Shown: piece by piece, positions 25,357 through 34,011 of the stretch
Layout: every line of letters begins with the position of its first letter
Numbering within the stretch: position 1 is the first letter of the stretch
From: Paraburkholderia sp. CNPSo 3274
GTDB lineage: Bacteria > Pseudomonadota > Gammaproteobacteria > Burkholderiales > Burkholderiaceae
Direction of reading: 5' to 3'
DNA length: 64,000 nt
NCBI RefSeq assembly: GCF_024206475.1
Contig: NZ_JAMBPR010000011.1
Span: forward strand, 92,985-156,984
Position numbers and translations under genes: made by a program
Notes under the pieces: generated by a model
Seen by the model: the letters and a program-made list of their open reading frames with translations, nothing else
What the model was told of the DNA's origin: nothing
Database searches by the model: none

Positions 25357-26676
25357 TCAGGATTCCTTCTCGTGATTCACCTTATCGGCATGCCGAAAAT
25401 CCTTCGAATGAATCCCGTGCTTCTTAAGCAGCATCTGCAAATGCGAGCGATTCATATCACAGCGCCGGGCGAGCTCGGCCACCGTCCCCCCCGTCTCCTG
25501 CAACCCACGCTCAAGAAACGCCCTCTCGGCCTCATCACTCGCAGCGCGCTTCGCATCGCTCAATGAGAGAGGCGCACCTGCCGCTTCAGCCTCCACGACC
25601 CGCAAAGCCAGCGCGGCAGGCTTAGGCCGAATATCATCGGGCAGATGCTCGATATCGGCCGTGTCACCCGCCAGGCACGAAATCCGATAAATGAGATTAC
25701 GCAGCTCGCGAATATTCCCCGGATAAGCATACGTAAGCAGGAAATCGCGCAGCTTGGGCGTAAGCTTCACAGGCCGTCGCTTGAGCTGCCCAGCGGCCTC
25801 ATCGCCGAAATACGCAATGAGTAGCGGAATCTCGTCGTTGCGTTCGCGCAGCGCGGGCAGCGTGACATGAATCACGCTCAACCGATAAAAAAGGTCCTCG
25901 CGAAACTGCCCGTGCGCGGCGAGTTCGCGCAAGTTGCGGTTGGTCGCGGCAACGATGCGCGTGTCGACTCCAATGGGCTCATCGGAGCCCACCCGCTGAA
26001 TCTCGTGCGATTCGAGCACACGCAGCAGCTTCACTTGCCCCTGCAGTGGCAACTCACCGATCTCGTCCAGAAAGATCGTCCCCGTATGCGCGCTTTCGAA
26101 CTTCCCTTTGCGATCGCTCGACGCCCCCGTGAACGCCCCTCTGCGATGGCCGAACAGCTCCGATTCGAGCAGGTTCTCGGGTATCGCGCCGCAGTTGACC
26201 GAGATGTATGGACGGTCGGCGCGCGCGCCGTTGGCGTGGATCACCTTCGCCATCAACTCCTTGCCCGTACCGCTTTCGCCGTCGATCAGCACGGGCAAGT
26301 CGGTGGGCGCCGCCTTTTCCGCGATCTCCAGCGCTGCGAGCAGCTTCGGGTTGTCGCCGAATATGCCTTCGAATATGAAGCTGCGCTCGATAAGCGCCTC
26401 GCGCCGGCGGTGCGCGGAGGGCGTAAGGGCATCCGGCCTTGCCAGCGTATCGAGCGCTTCGGGCGCCTCTGCCGCCGCTTCGACGAAGCGCTCCTTGCGC
26501 GAAAGTTGCATGACTTCGTCGCGCAGCGCGTTCGACTGGTTCAAAAGCTTTTCGATGTCGGTGCGTTCGAGCCGCGGCGCCCAGCGCAGCGTCGAGCGCA
26601 GGATCTCGATCTTCTCGAGCAGCTCCGCATATGACACAACGGAACTGCCGAATCCGTGCGGGTCGAAGAGTTTCAT
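25357..26676 (-). CDS. Sigma-54-dependent activator (AAA+ enhancer-binding protein) of the peptide locus
   Basis: A 439-residue activator. A short N-terminal region of about 100 residues, probably helical and lacking a receiver Asp, precedes the AAA+ domain. This has Walker A GESGTGKE at 133-140, the sigma-54 contact loop GAFTGA at 180-185 and Walker B TIFLDEIGE. A Fis-type helix-turn-helix closes the protein (GGTVAELARRCDMNRSHLQM). Its start overlaps the exporter stop by ATGA, so it is the last gene of the export operon. The sigma-54 promoters at 21308, 23222, 23561 and 35948 are its likely targets. The N-terminal signal input is unknown. Confidence 0.93.
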   Translation of the reverse strand: MKLFDPHGFGSSVVSYAELLEKIEILRSTLRWAPRLERTDIEKLLNQSNALRDEVMQLSRKERFVEAAAEAPEALDTLARPDALTPSAHRRREALIERSFIFEGIFGDNPKLLAALEIAEKAAPTDLPVLIDGESGTGKELMAKVIHANGARADRPYISVNCGAIPENLLESELFGHRRGAFTGASSDRKGKFESAHTGTIFLDEIGELPLQGQVKLLRVLESHEIQRVGSDEPIGVDTRIVAATNRNLRELAAHGQFREDLFYRLSVIHVTLPALRERNDEIPLLIAYFGDEAAGQLKRRPVKLTPKLRDFLLTYAYPGNIRELRNLIYRISCLAGDTADIEHLPDDIRPKPAALALRVVEAEAAGAPLSLSDAKRAASDEAERAFLERGLQETGGTVAELARRCDMNRSHLQMLLKKHGIHSKDFRHADKVNHEKES

Positions 26677-29600
26677 GATGCCCCCAGCTGCTTTTGAACG
26701 AGCTGGTAATACATGCCCTTGCGCTCGACGAGTTCTTCGTGACGCCCCTGCTCCACGATCGCCCCTTCATAGAGCACGAGGATCTTGTCCGCCCGCATGA
26801 TGGTACTCAGCCGGTGCGCGATGATGAGCGCGGTGCGGCCCTGGAGAATGTCGTGCATGTTCGAGAGGATGTTGCTTTCCGACTGCGTGTCGAGCGACGA
26901 GGTGGCTTCGTCGAACACGAGCAGGCGCGGGTCGTGATAGAGCGCACGCGCTATGCAAAGGCGCTGGACCTGCCCGCCCGAAAGGCCCATGCCGCGCTCG
27001 CCCACCACCTGTTCGTAGCCGAGCGGCATCTTGCTGATGAACGCGTGCGCATCGGCCATACGCGCCACTTCCTCCATGCGCCGCCAGTCCGGCGTTGCAT
27101 CGCCGCACGCGATGTTCTCGGCAATCGTGCCGGAGAACACGAGGTTCGTCTGCATCACGTAGCCCACCTGGGCACGAAAGTACGCGTGGTCGATCGCGCT
27201 CATGTCGTAGCCGTCCACGTTGATCTTGCCTTCGGTCGGCGCGTAGAAGCCCACCAGCAGCTTGGCGAGCGTCGTCTTGCCGGATCCGCTGCGCCCCACG
27301 ATGGCCACCATCTGGCCGCGCCCCACGGAAAAGCTGATGTTTTCCAGCACATAAGGCGTTTCGTTGCCGCCATAGCGGAAATACACGCCGTCGAATTCAA
27401 TGTCGCCCTGCAGGTCGGGAAGCAGCACGCGCGAACCCAGGTCGGCAGGCTTCTGCTCGGGCTCGATGTCGAGCACGTCGCCTAGCCGCTCCATCGCGAC
27501 CGCCGCGTCGTTCATGAGACTCCAGAGCCCGACGAGGCCCATGAGCGGCGCAAGCACGCTGCCCATGAACGCATTGAACGCAATGAGCTGTCCGATGCTC
27601 AACTCCTGATCGAGCACGAGCGTGGCGCCCGCCCAGAGAATCACGATCGTGGTCGCGGCGTTGAGCAACTGGCTACCGAGTCCAACCAGAATATGGAACG
27701 CCTGCGCGCGATACTGCACTTCGAGCGACTTCGCGTACTTGCGCTCCCATTTCAGGCGCACCGCTCTTTCTATCCCCATGCCCTTCACGGTTTCGACGCC
27801 GCCGAGGGTCTCCATCAGCATGGAGCGCGCGTCGGTGGACACGGCAAAGACCTCGCGCGCGTAGCGCTTGATTCGCGGCGTGGCAATGGCGGTGAGCGCC
27901 ATGATGGGAATCACGAACGCGATCAGCAGCAGCGTCAGCTTCACGTTGTAGAGGAACATGATCGTGAAGTAGATGAAGATCATCAGCAGGTTGAGCGCCG
28001 TTGTCACCGTCGATTCAGTCAGAAACGCGCGTATCGTCTGGTTCTCCTGAAAGCGCGCGAAGATATCGCCCGTTTTACGGCGCGCGAAAAACGAGAACGG
28101 CAGCGACATGGTGTGCTTGAAGAACTGCGACATCATCGCGAAGTCGAGACTGCGCACCATGAAATTCGACAGATGCGCGCGTATCGTCGTCATGAGCTGC
28201 GTAAACACGTGCGAAATAATGAGCCCCACGATCAGGAGATGCAGCAAGCTCACATTCTGGTGGACGATTACGCTGTCGAGAATGTTCTGGATGATGAGCG
28301 GCGGCACCACGCCCAGCATCTGGATCACGAAGGTCGCGAGAAACAGGTGGGCGAGTATTTTCCGGTATGGCAGCAGATAACCGATGAAGCGCACCCACGG
28401 CGAGCGCGTCGCCGCCTGCGCGCCCGTGGTCTCGCCCGCGGTGAACAAGAGGCACGTGCCGTTCCAGCCGCGCTCGAACGCTTCGACGCTCAGCTTGCGA
28501 AACCCGAGCGCCGGGTCCGCCACCCTCACCCACTGCTTCGAAACGCCGTACACGACGATATAGTGGTAGCCCTCCCAGTGCGCGATGAAGGGCAGCTCGA
28601 ACCCTTGCAGCGCTTCGTAAGTGCACTGCACGCCGCGCGTGGTGAAGCCGAGCGCCTCGCCGGTGCGCGCGAGACTGTCCAGCGTCGCGCCCTGCGTCGT
28701 CACGTTCGCGAGGTCGCGCAACTTGCCGAGCGTCATGGGAATGCCGTAATGCCGGCAGATCATTGCGAGGCACGCCGCGCCGCAATCCATCTCTTCGGCC
28801 TGCTCGACCAGCACGAAGCGCTTGATCACGCGTTCGCTGAAAGTCGCGTCCGCCCCGCTGTCCACGGCAACGGGCCGGCTGCGGCGCTCAGCGACCTTCT
28901 TCTGCCGCTGCAATTCGCGCTCGTTGAAGCGCACGCGCTCTTCCAGCACCTCGCGCAGCTTCGGGTTGCGCTCCAGCATGAAATGCACGGTCTTCTCGGG
29001 AATCACCAGCAGCCGTACATCGGTGAGCGCCGTAACGCTCGCAGGCTGATCCTGCCGAAGCAGGCACGCGCGCTCGCCGAAAATCTCCCCCGCGCCGAGC
29101 TTCGCGATCTGATAGACGGTGCCGTCTTCCTCGCGCGCAATACTGACCTCGCCCTGACGCACCACATACAGGCGCATGTCGCCACCAGCGCCTTGATGGA
29201 TGATCTCCTTGCCCGCGCTCACGCGCTTGACGCCCACGCTCGACACATACTCTTCCAGTTCGGCGCGCGAAAGCTTGCCACGCAGGTCGAAAAGCCGCGT
29301 GACGAAACCGCCCGCGGAGCTGATCGCCACATAGCTCGTCACGAACGACTGCGCGGCCGGATTCGCGGCCAGTAGCGGTTCGAGCGCCGCGCGGGGGATG
29401 CAAAGCACCTCGGTCTTCGCGGAAGCGCGCACCGACACTTCGTGCCAGTAATCGCGCAACATGGCGATTTCGCCGAACACTTCGCGTTCCTTGCGCACGC
29501 CGAGACTCATTTCCTTGCCGCGCTCTTCGGCGATGAGCCGCACGGAGCCCGAGCGGATCACATAGAGCCCGGCTGCGGGCTCGCCGCGCTTGCAGAGCGT

Positions 29601-29744
29601 GTCGCCGAATGCATAGCTGCGCGTTTCGACCTGCGCGGCGAGACGGTCGAGCTCTTCGCGCGAAAAAAGCGAGAGCGGTTCGACCGATGCGAGAAAATCC
29701 GCCAGCGACGGTGCGCTAGCCGGTGCGGGCGCCTGGGTGTCCAT
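26673..29744 (-). CDS. Peptidase-containing ABC exporter (C39) with two cyclic-nucleotide-binding domains
   Basis: A 1023-residue fusion. Two cNMP-binding-like domains lie at about residues 20-145 and 155-275. A C39 peptidase follows at about 305-435, with Cys321 (EMDCGAACLAM), the His in WEGYHYIVVYG and the Asp in VADPALG. A six-helix exporter domain comes next (about 455-740), then an ATPase with GRSGSGKTT, LSGGQ and LLVFDEATSSLD. The C39 domain cuts after double-glycine leaders, so the five peptides here are its obvious substrates. The cNMP domains suggest gating by a nucleotide or a purely structural role. It is followed by the activator gene (ATGA overlap) and preceded by PPIase, HlyD, FHA and NodT genes. 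Confidence 0.95.
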   Translation of the reverse strand: MDTQAPAPASAPSLADFLASVEPLSLFSREELDRLAAQVETRSYAFGDTLCKRGEPAAGLYVIRSGSVRLIAEERGKEMSLGVRKEREVFGEIAMLRDYWHEVSVRASAKTEVLCIPRAALEPLLAANPAAQSFVTSYVAISSAGGFVTRLFDLRGKLSRAELEEYVSSVGVKRVSAGKEIIHQGAGGDMRLYVVRQGEVSIAREEDGTVYQIAKLGAGEIFGERACLLRQDQPASVTALTDVRLLVIPEKTVHFMLERNPKLREVLEERVRFNERELQRQKKVAERRSRPVAVDSGADATFSERVIKRFVLVEQAEEMDCGAACLAMICRHYGIPMTLGKLRDLANVTTQGATLDSLARTGEALGFTTRGVQCTYEALQGFELPFIAHWEGYHYIVVYGVSKQWVRVADPALGFRKLSVEAFERGWNGTCLLFTAGETTGAQAATRSPWVRFIGYLLPYRKILAHLFLATFVIQMLGVVPPLIIQNILDSVIVHQNVSLLHLLIVGLIISHVFTQLMTTIRAHLSNFMVRSLDFAMMSQFFKHTMSLPFSFFARRKTGDIFARFQENQTIRAFLTESTVTTALNLLMIFIYFTIMFLYNVKLTLLLIAFVIPIMALTAIATPRIKRYAREVFAVSTDARSMLMETLGGVETVKGMGIERAVRLKWERKYAKSLEVQYRAQAFHILVGLGSQLLNAATTIVILWAGATLVLDQELSIGQLIAFNAFMGSVLAPLMGLVGLWSLMNDAAVAMERLGDVLDIEPEQKPADLGSRVLLPDLQGDIEFDGVYFRYGGNETPYVLENISFSVGRGQMVAIVGRSGSGKTTLAKLLVGFYAPTEGKINVDGYDMSAIDHAYFRAQVGYVMQTNLVFSGTIAENIACGDATPDWRRMEEVARMADAHAFISKMPLGYEQVVGERGMGLSGGQVQRLCIARALYHDPRLLVFDEATSSLDTQSESNILSNMHDILQGRTALIIAHRLSTIMRADKILVLYEGAIVEQGRHEELVERKGMYYQLVQKQLGAS

Positions 29745-29762
29745 CAGCGTGGCTCTGCGCGC

Positions 29763-30515
29763 TCAGTGCGCGTCGATGATATGTTCTTGCGCGCGCTCCG
29801 CGAGCCACTCTTCGCGCAAAAGCCGCCGCACCTCGGAAGAAACGTCCGCTTCGAGCGACGCCGGATGTTTTGCCGTCACGCAGAAAATTTCGAAGAACGA
29901 ACCGTCCGACGCGGGAAACGGGCCAAGCAGGTCACCAACCTGCGCATTGAACACCTTTGCCTCGATGTCCGTTTTCAACGACCCGCGCAGCACCTTGCCG
30001 ATCACGCCACCGCGTTCGCTCGTGTCCGCGATCGAATGCTCGCGCGCCATTTCGCCGAACGCCTGCGGCTCGTCCTCCAGAATCGACATGACCTCGCGCG
30101 CCTTGCCTTCCGAGTCCACCACGATGTGGCTCACTTCGATGCTGTCGAATTTCGGCGAATTGAGCTTGAAATAGCTTTCGACCGCCTCGTCGTTGCAGAT
30201 CAGGTTGAAGGTCTTCTCCTGATAGAGCGTATCGGTAATGAAGCGCTCGAATTCATCGAGGCTGATACCGAACACGTCCAGGTAGCGATTCATGTCCGCC
30301 GCGCGGTGCAGCCCCCGCACGCGGCGAAACTGGTCGGCGCGTTGCTGGATTTCGTCGGGCTCCACCTTCACGCCCATTTTCTTCGCGGCGATGACCGTCA
30401 GCCGGTCGCGCACCTGCTGTTCGACGAGACTCTCGAACTGCCCCGTGAGTTTGAGCGCGCGGATGAAATCTTCCGTGCCTATCGCTTCATCGTCGATCCG
30501 TACGATTGTCGTCAT
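29763..30515 (-). CDS. Parvulin/SurA-like peptidyl-prolyl isomerase
   Basis: A 250-residue protein with an N-terminal helical chaperone-like part (RIDDEAIGTEDFIRALKLTG...) and a C-terminal PpiC rotamase domain (VSHIVVDSEGKAREVMSILE ... FGEMAREHSIADTSERGGVIG). It has no signal peptide, so it would act in the cytoplasm. It may keep the precursor peptides unfolded or present them to the exporter (inference). AGGGG precedes the ATG. It lies between the HlyD and exporter genes of one operon. Confidence 0.85.
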   Translation of the reverse strand: MTTIVRIDDEAIGTEDFIRALKLTGQFESLVEQQVRDRLTVIAAKKMGVKVEPDEIQQRADQFRRVRGLHRAADMNRYLDVFGISLDEFERFITDTLYQEKTFNLICNDEAVESYFKLNSPKFDSIEVSHIVVDSEGKAREVMSILEDEPQAFGEMAREHSIADTSERGGVIGKVLRGSLKTDIEAKVFNAQVGDLLGPFPASDGSFFEIFCVTAKHPASLEADVSSEVRRLLREEWLAERAQEHIIDAH

Positions 30516-30563
30516 TGCATTCCCCTGATTTCTGATGCCCGAATTCTGAACTGGTAAGTGTCT

Positions 30564-31997
30564 TCAGCCAGCGATCTGCCGGAACGGGTCCAGCGCGAAA
30601 TCGATCACGCGCCGCTCGCGCACCACGATTTCGGCGGTTGCCGTCATGCCGTAGCGCAGCGGATACGTCGCGCCGCCAATCGAAAAGTGATCGCGTGCGA
30701 GACGCACGCGCCCCTCGTAAACTGGCTCCTTCGTCTGCGCCTGCGGCTTCGTAGTCGGCGAGATATATTCGAGCGTGCCGTCCACCACCCCATAGCGCTG
30801 ATACGGAAACGCGTTGAATTTCAGCTTGACGGGCAAACCCTCGTGCAGGAACGCGCGGTCCTGCTCCGCAATCGCCACCTTCACGACCGGGCGCGCATTG
30901 GCTGGTGCAATGCCCCCTAGCGGCGTGTTCGCCTGGATCTTGTCGCCGGGCTGCGTCGTCGTCACGTCCGTAATCACGCCCGAGACCGGCGCGAGCACGA
31001 GCAGGAAGTTGTCCTTGTCGATGTTCTCGAAGCGGATGCGCGCCGCAGCGTCGGCGGCAAGGCGCGCGGTTTGCACCTGCAGGCGCAGCTTGTCCTCGGT
31101 ATTGGCGATTTCGCGCTCCGTCGCGTCGTATTCGATGCGCAGTGAGGTGAGTTGCCCGGCGCTGCCTTCGAGCTGCGCCTTCGCCTGTGAGAACTCGTGG
31201 CTCGTTTGCGCCTGCAATTCGGAGAGCCGCGCCTGCGCGATCCGGTAGTTGTTATCCGCCTGCAGGAACGCGCTGCGCTTTTCCTCGACCTGGCTTTGCG
31301 AGACCCCGCCTCCGCCTGGCAGCGCGAACAGGCGCTCGTACTTGTCCTGGTCTTCCTTCGCGAGGTCGCGCACGTGGCGGGCGTTGTCGATATTGCCGCG
31401 CGCTTCGTCGAGCTGGGCGTTCTCGGCCTGCTGGAGCTTGCTCGTGCCTTCCGCCACGCGTGTTTCGTGCATATGCGCTTCAACGTCCATCTGCGCCTTG
31501 AGCGCCTCGGCCTTGCGCTCCATGAGCGCTTTCTTCTCGGGGAACTCCTTCCAGTCGCGCTCGGCGTCGTCGAGCTTCAGGCGCGCGTCGAGCGCGTTGG
31601 TCGCCGCCTGGATCGCGCCGCGCGCGTTGATACGGCCAATGACGTCGTCCTTCTCCACGGGCTGACCTTCGGCAATGTAGATATCCACCAGCTCTCCATC
31701 CACTGGCGCGTAGATGCGGCGCACTTCGGACTCCGGAGCAAGTGCCCCCTGCGCGCTCACGATGACATCGGCGCGCCCGACGAACGACCACAGGAGCGCG
31801 CACACCACGAGCGCAACCATCGTGATGATCGTGGCGTCAATGAGGCGCCACGGGCGCGCCGTGAGGATCGCTACGCCCTCCTCGCTGTGGTCGCCCAGCG
31901 CCTCGCCAAGTGGCCGCGGAGGTTCGGGCGCCGCATGCCCCCCATACATGCCGAACACCTTGCGCAGGCGCTCAATGAGCTGGCGCGGATTCAACAT
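30564..31997 (-). CDS. HlyD-family membrane-fusion protein
   Basis: A 477-residue periplasmic adaptor. One membrane helix at about residues 52-72 (IDATIITMVALVVCALLWSF) is followed by a lipoyl half-motif (APVDGELVDIYIAEGQPV), a long coiled-coil hairpin of about 190 residues and the closing lipoyl and barrel parts (LAPVSGVITDVTTTQPGDKI). It should bridge the ABC exporter and the outer-membrane factor. Its start overlaps the end of the FHA gene by 26 bases. Confidence 0.93.
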   Translation of the reverse strand: MLNPRQLIERLRKVFGMYGGHAAPEPPRPLGEALGDHSEEGVAILTARPWRLIDATIITMVALVVCALLWSFVGRADVIVSAQGALAPESEVRRIYAPVDGELVDIYIAEGQPVEKDDVIGRINARGAIQAATNALDARLKLDDAERDWKEFPEKKALMERKAEALKAQMDVEAHMHETRVAEGTSKLQQAENAQLDEARGNIDNARHVRDLAKEDQDKYERLFALPGGGGVSQSQVEEKRSAFLQADNNYRIAQARLSELQAQTSHEFSQAKAQLEGSAGQLTSLRIEYDATEREIANTEDKLRLQVQTARLAADAAARIRFENIDKDNFLLVLAPVSGVITDVTTTQPGDKIQANTPLGGIAPANARPVVKVAIAEQDRAFLHEGLPVKLKFNAFPYQRYGVVDGTLEYISPTTKPQAQTKEPVYEGRVRLARDHFSIGGATYPLRYGMTATAEIVVRERRVIDFALDPFRQIAG

Positions 31998-33834
31998 GCC
32001 CTCCCGCTAGCGCAAGCTTTTCGAGCGCGCCCGCATGGGCAGCGAACGGCGGCGTCGCGAAGTGAGCGGCGGCCAGGCGGTCGTGCACGGCCTGCACATG
32101 GCCCGCGTGCGCCTCGCTGTCGATCTGCTGATACTCGTCGACGTCGGCGCGCACAGTATCGAGCCCGGCGAGGCGCGGATAGCGCTGCGCATAGTCGCTC
32201 AGCATCGCGGTGAGCGCGTCGAAGCGGTCGCTTGCGAGCGCGCTGTCGATTGCCTGATGGATGCGATCGAGCGCGGCCACATACACGGAGTCGTCGCTCT
32301 GCAGCTTGCGCAAGTGGCTGAGCGAATCCGCATACACGGCGGCAAACGCTGGCACGTAGGCCGAGATCCGGTCGAATGCACGTTGATGCTCGCCGGGGTC
32401 GTCGTTCCAGCGGCTCGTCAGCGTGTGGATCGGCGCTTCGTCGCGGTAGATGCGAATCAGCGCTTGCGGACCGCCCCGTCCCTGCACGAACGATTGCAGC
32501 GCGCCGATCCAGCCGATGTTTTCCACGAGCGGCGCGGCGTCCGGATTGTGGCGCGCGAGCGTACGCATATCTTCCACGATGGCACGCGCACGGTCGAACG
32601 CACCCGCATTGATCGCGGCGACCCAGTCGGGTACGTCCGCCTTGATGAGCGCTTCTGTCCCCATCGCGCGCCACGTGCTGTCATTCGGGTGGCGCGTGAG
32701 ATATTGATCGGCCACGCGCGCCGCGCTTTCGAACTGGCCGCTCGTGAGCAATGCCTGCATGTCGCGCTGCGGCGCGCCCTGGAAATACGTGAGCGCAACG
32801 AGCGCGACGATCACGGCAAGCCCGCCGCCGCCCCAGCGCGCGAACGCGCCCATGTTGATCTTTCCGCTGCCGCCCAGCGCTTCGCTCAGCTCGCTAAGGA
32901 AGACCTCGAGCCTGCCGCGCCGGCGTCGCGCGTCGTGGCCCGGTTCCGGCGCGGGTTGAGGCGCATCGGGGTTGATTTCGTCGTCCTGGGCGGGCGCGGG
33001 CGGCGTGCAGAAAATGTCGAGAAACGAGTGCGCGCTGCCGATGAAGGTCGTGCGGTCCGCGTCTTCGGCGAGCACCGACGCGTGGCGCTCGCGCGTCGCG
33101 GTCACGGTGGCATCGCTTCCATACGTACTTTCGAGGCCAACCCGGTAAACGAAGTGCTCGCCGCCAAATGCGATCCGCTGCCCGTCTTCGAGCCTGACCG
33201 CGTGATCGTCGAGCCGCTGTCCGTCGAGGAACGTGCCGTTGGTGCTGCCCAGGTCTTCGACATACATCGCGTCGTCTTCGGCATAGATGTGCGCATGACG
33301 CCGCGACAAATAGTTCACCTGATGCGGATACGCGTCGTGATACTGCGAGAACGTCTCGTCGGCCTTGCTGACCAGGAACGGAAAGCTCGTGACGACGATC
33401 TGCTGCAAACCGAGATCGGCGCGCTCCGGCGTGAGCGTCACCACGGTCGCCCGCACCGCCGCGCGCACCGTACGCGGCGCGAAGCTCACGCGAAACGCGA
33501 GCGCGCCGGCAAAGCTGAGTTCGTCGCCGTCGTTGAGAACGTGGGGCTTCTGGGTGACTTCGACACCGTTGACCGCTGTGCCGTTCTTGCTGCCCAGGTC
33601 GGCGACGTAGGCCGCCGCGCCCTCGCGGAAGATGCGTGCGTGACGGCGCGAGACATCGACGACGACCTCCGGCCGCGCCGCGGCAAAAGGCGGCTGTGTC
33701 CGCCCAACTGCGAAAAGATCCTTGTCGATGCGGACCTCGCCCAGCTCCGCATGCGATATCGGCCGCAGCACGATATCGAACGTCCGGTCGAGCGATGTCT
33801 GGCTCTCGGCAATGGAAGCGGCGTCAGGCACCAT
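31972..33834 (-). CDS. Membrane-anchored protein with two FHA domains
   Basis: A 620-residue protein. FHA domain 1 is at about residues 40-115 (SRRH at 62-65, SKNGT at 82-86) and FHA domain 2 at about 150-230 (SRRH at 177-180, STNGT at 197-201). Both keep the phosphothreonine-binding signatures. A Pro-rich linker and one membrane helix near residue 350 (GGLAVIVALVALTYF) lead to a helical, TPR-like extracytoplasmic part. It should read threonine phosphorylation made by the kinase at 18767 and pass it to the exporter, as Fha1 does for T6SS assembly (analogy). It lies inside the export operon, overlapping the HlyD gene. Confidence 0.9.
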   Translation of the reverse strand: MVPDAASIAESQTSLDRTFDIVLRPISHAELGEVRIDKDLFAVGRTQPPFAAARPEVVVDVSRRHARIFREGAAAYVADLGSKNGTAVNGVEVTQKPHVLNDGDELSFAGALAFRVSFAPRTVRAAVRATVVTLTPERADLGLQQIVVTSFPFLVSKADETFSQYHDAYPHQVNYLSRRHAHIYAEDDAMYVEDLGSTNGTFLDGQRLDDHAVRLEDGQRIAFGGEHFVYRVGLESTYGSDATVTATRERHASVLAEDADRTTFIGSAHSFLDIFCTPPAPAQDDEINPDAPQPAPEPGHDARRRRGRLEVFLSELSEALGGSGKINMGAFARWGGGGLAVIVALVALTYFQGAPQRDMQALLTSGQFESAARVADQYLTRHPNDSTWRAMGTEALIKADVPDWVAAINAGAFDRARAIVEDMRTLARHNPDAAPLVENIGWIGALQSFVQGRGGPQALIRIYRDEAPIHTLTSRWNDDPGEHQRAFDRISAYVPAFAAVYADSLSHLRKLQSDDSVYVAALDRIHQAIDSALASDRFDALTAMLSDYAQRYPRLAGLDTVRADVDEYQQIDSEAHAGHVQAVHDRLAAAHFATPPFAAHAGALEKLALAGGHVESAPAH

Positions 33835-34011
33835 GATTCCGCCAGCGATCAGCAGTTGTCAGCCAGGCGGCGCGTGGCGCAAGCGCCGCGTGCGCACTGA
33901 CTCTCCGTGTGAAGCCGCGCGCCTTGCACACGGCGATCGGGGTGTTAGAAAAGTGTAGGCGACTGTTGGCTGGAGTCAAACAACTGACGCGGCCCAACGC
34001 AACGAGCGCGC

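Noticed and set aside
27693..29375. 560-codon frame antisense to the C39 exporter
   Set aside because: Shadow frame, Arg/His-rich and without motifs.
32035..33900. 621-codon frame antisense to the FHA gene
   Set aside because: Shadow of a GC-rich gene; Arg-rich composition and no domain.
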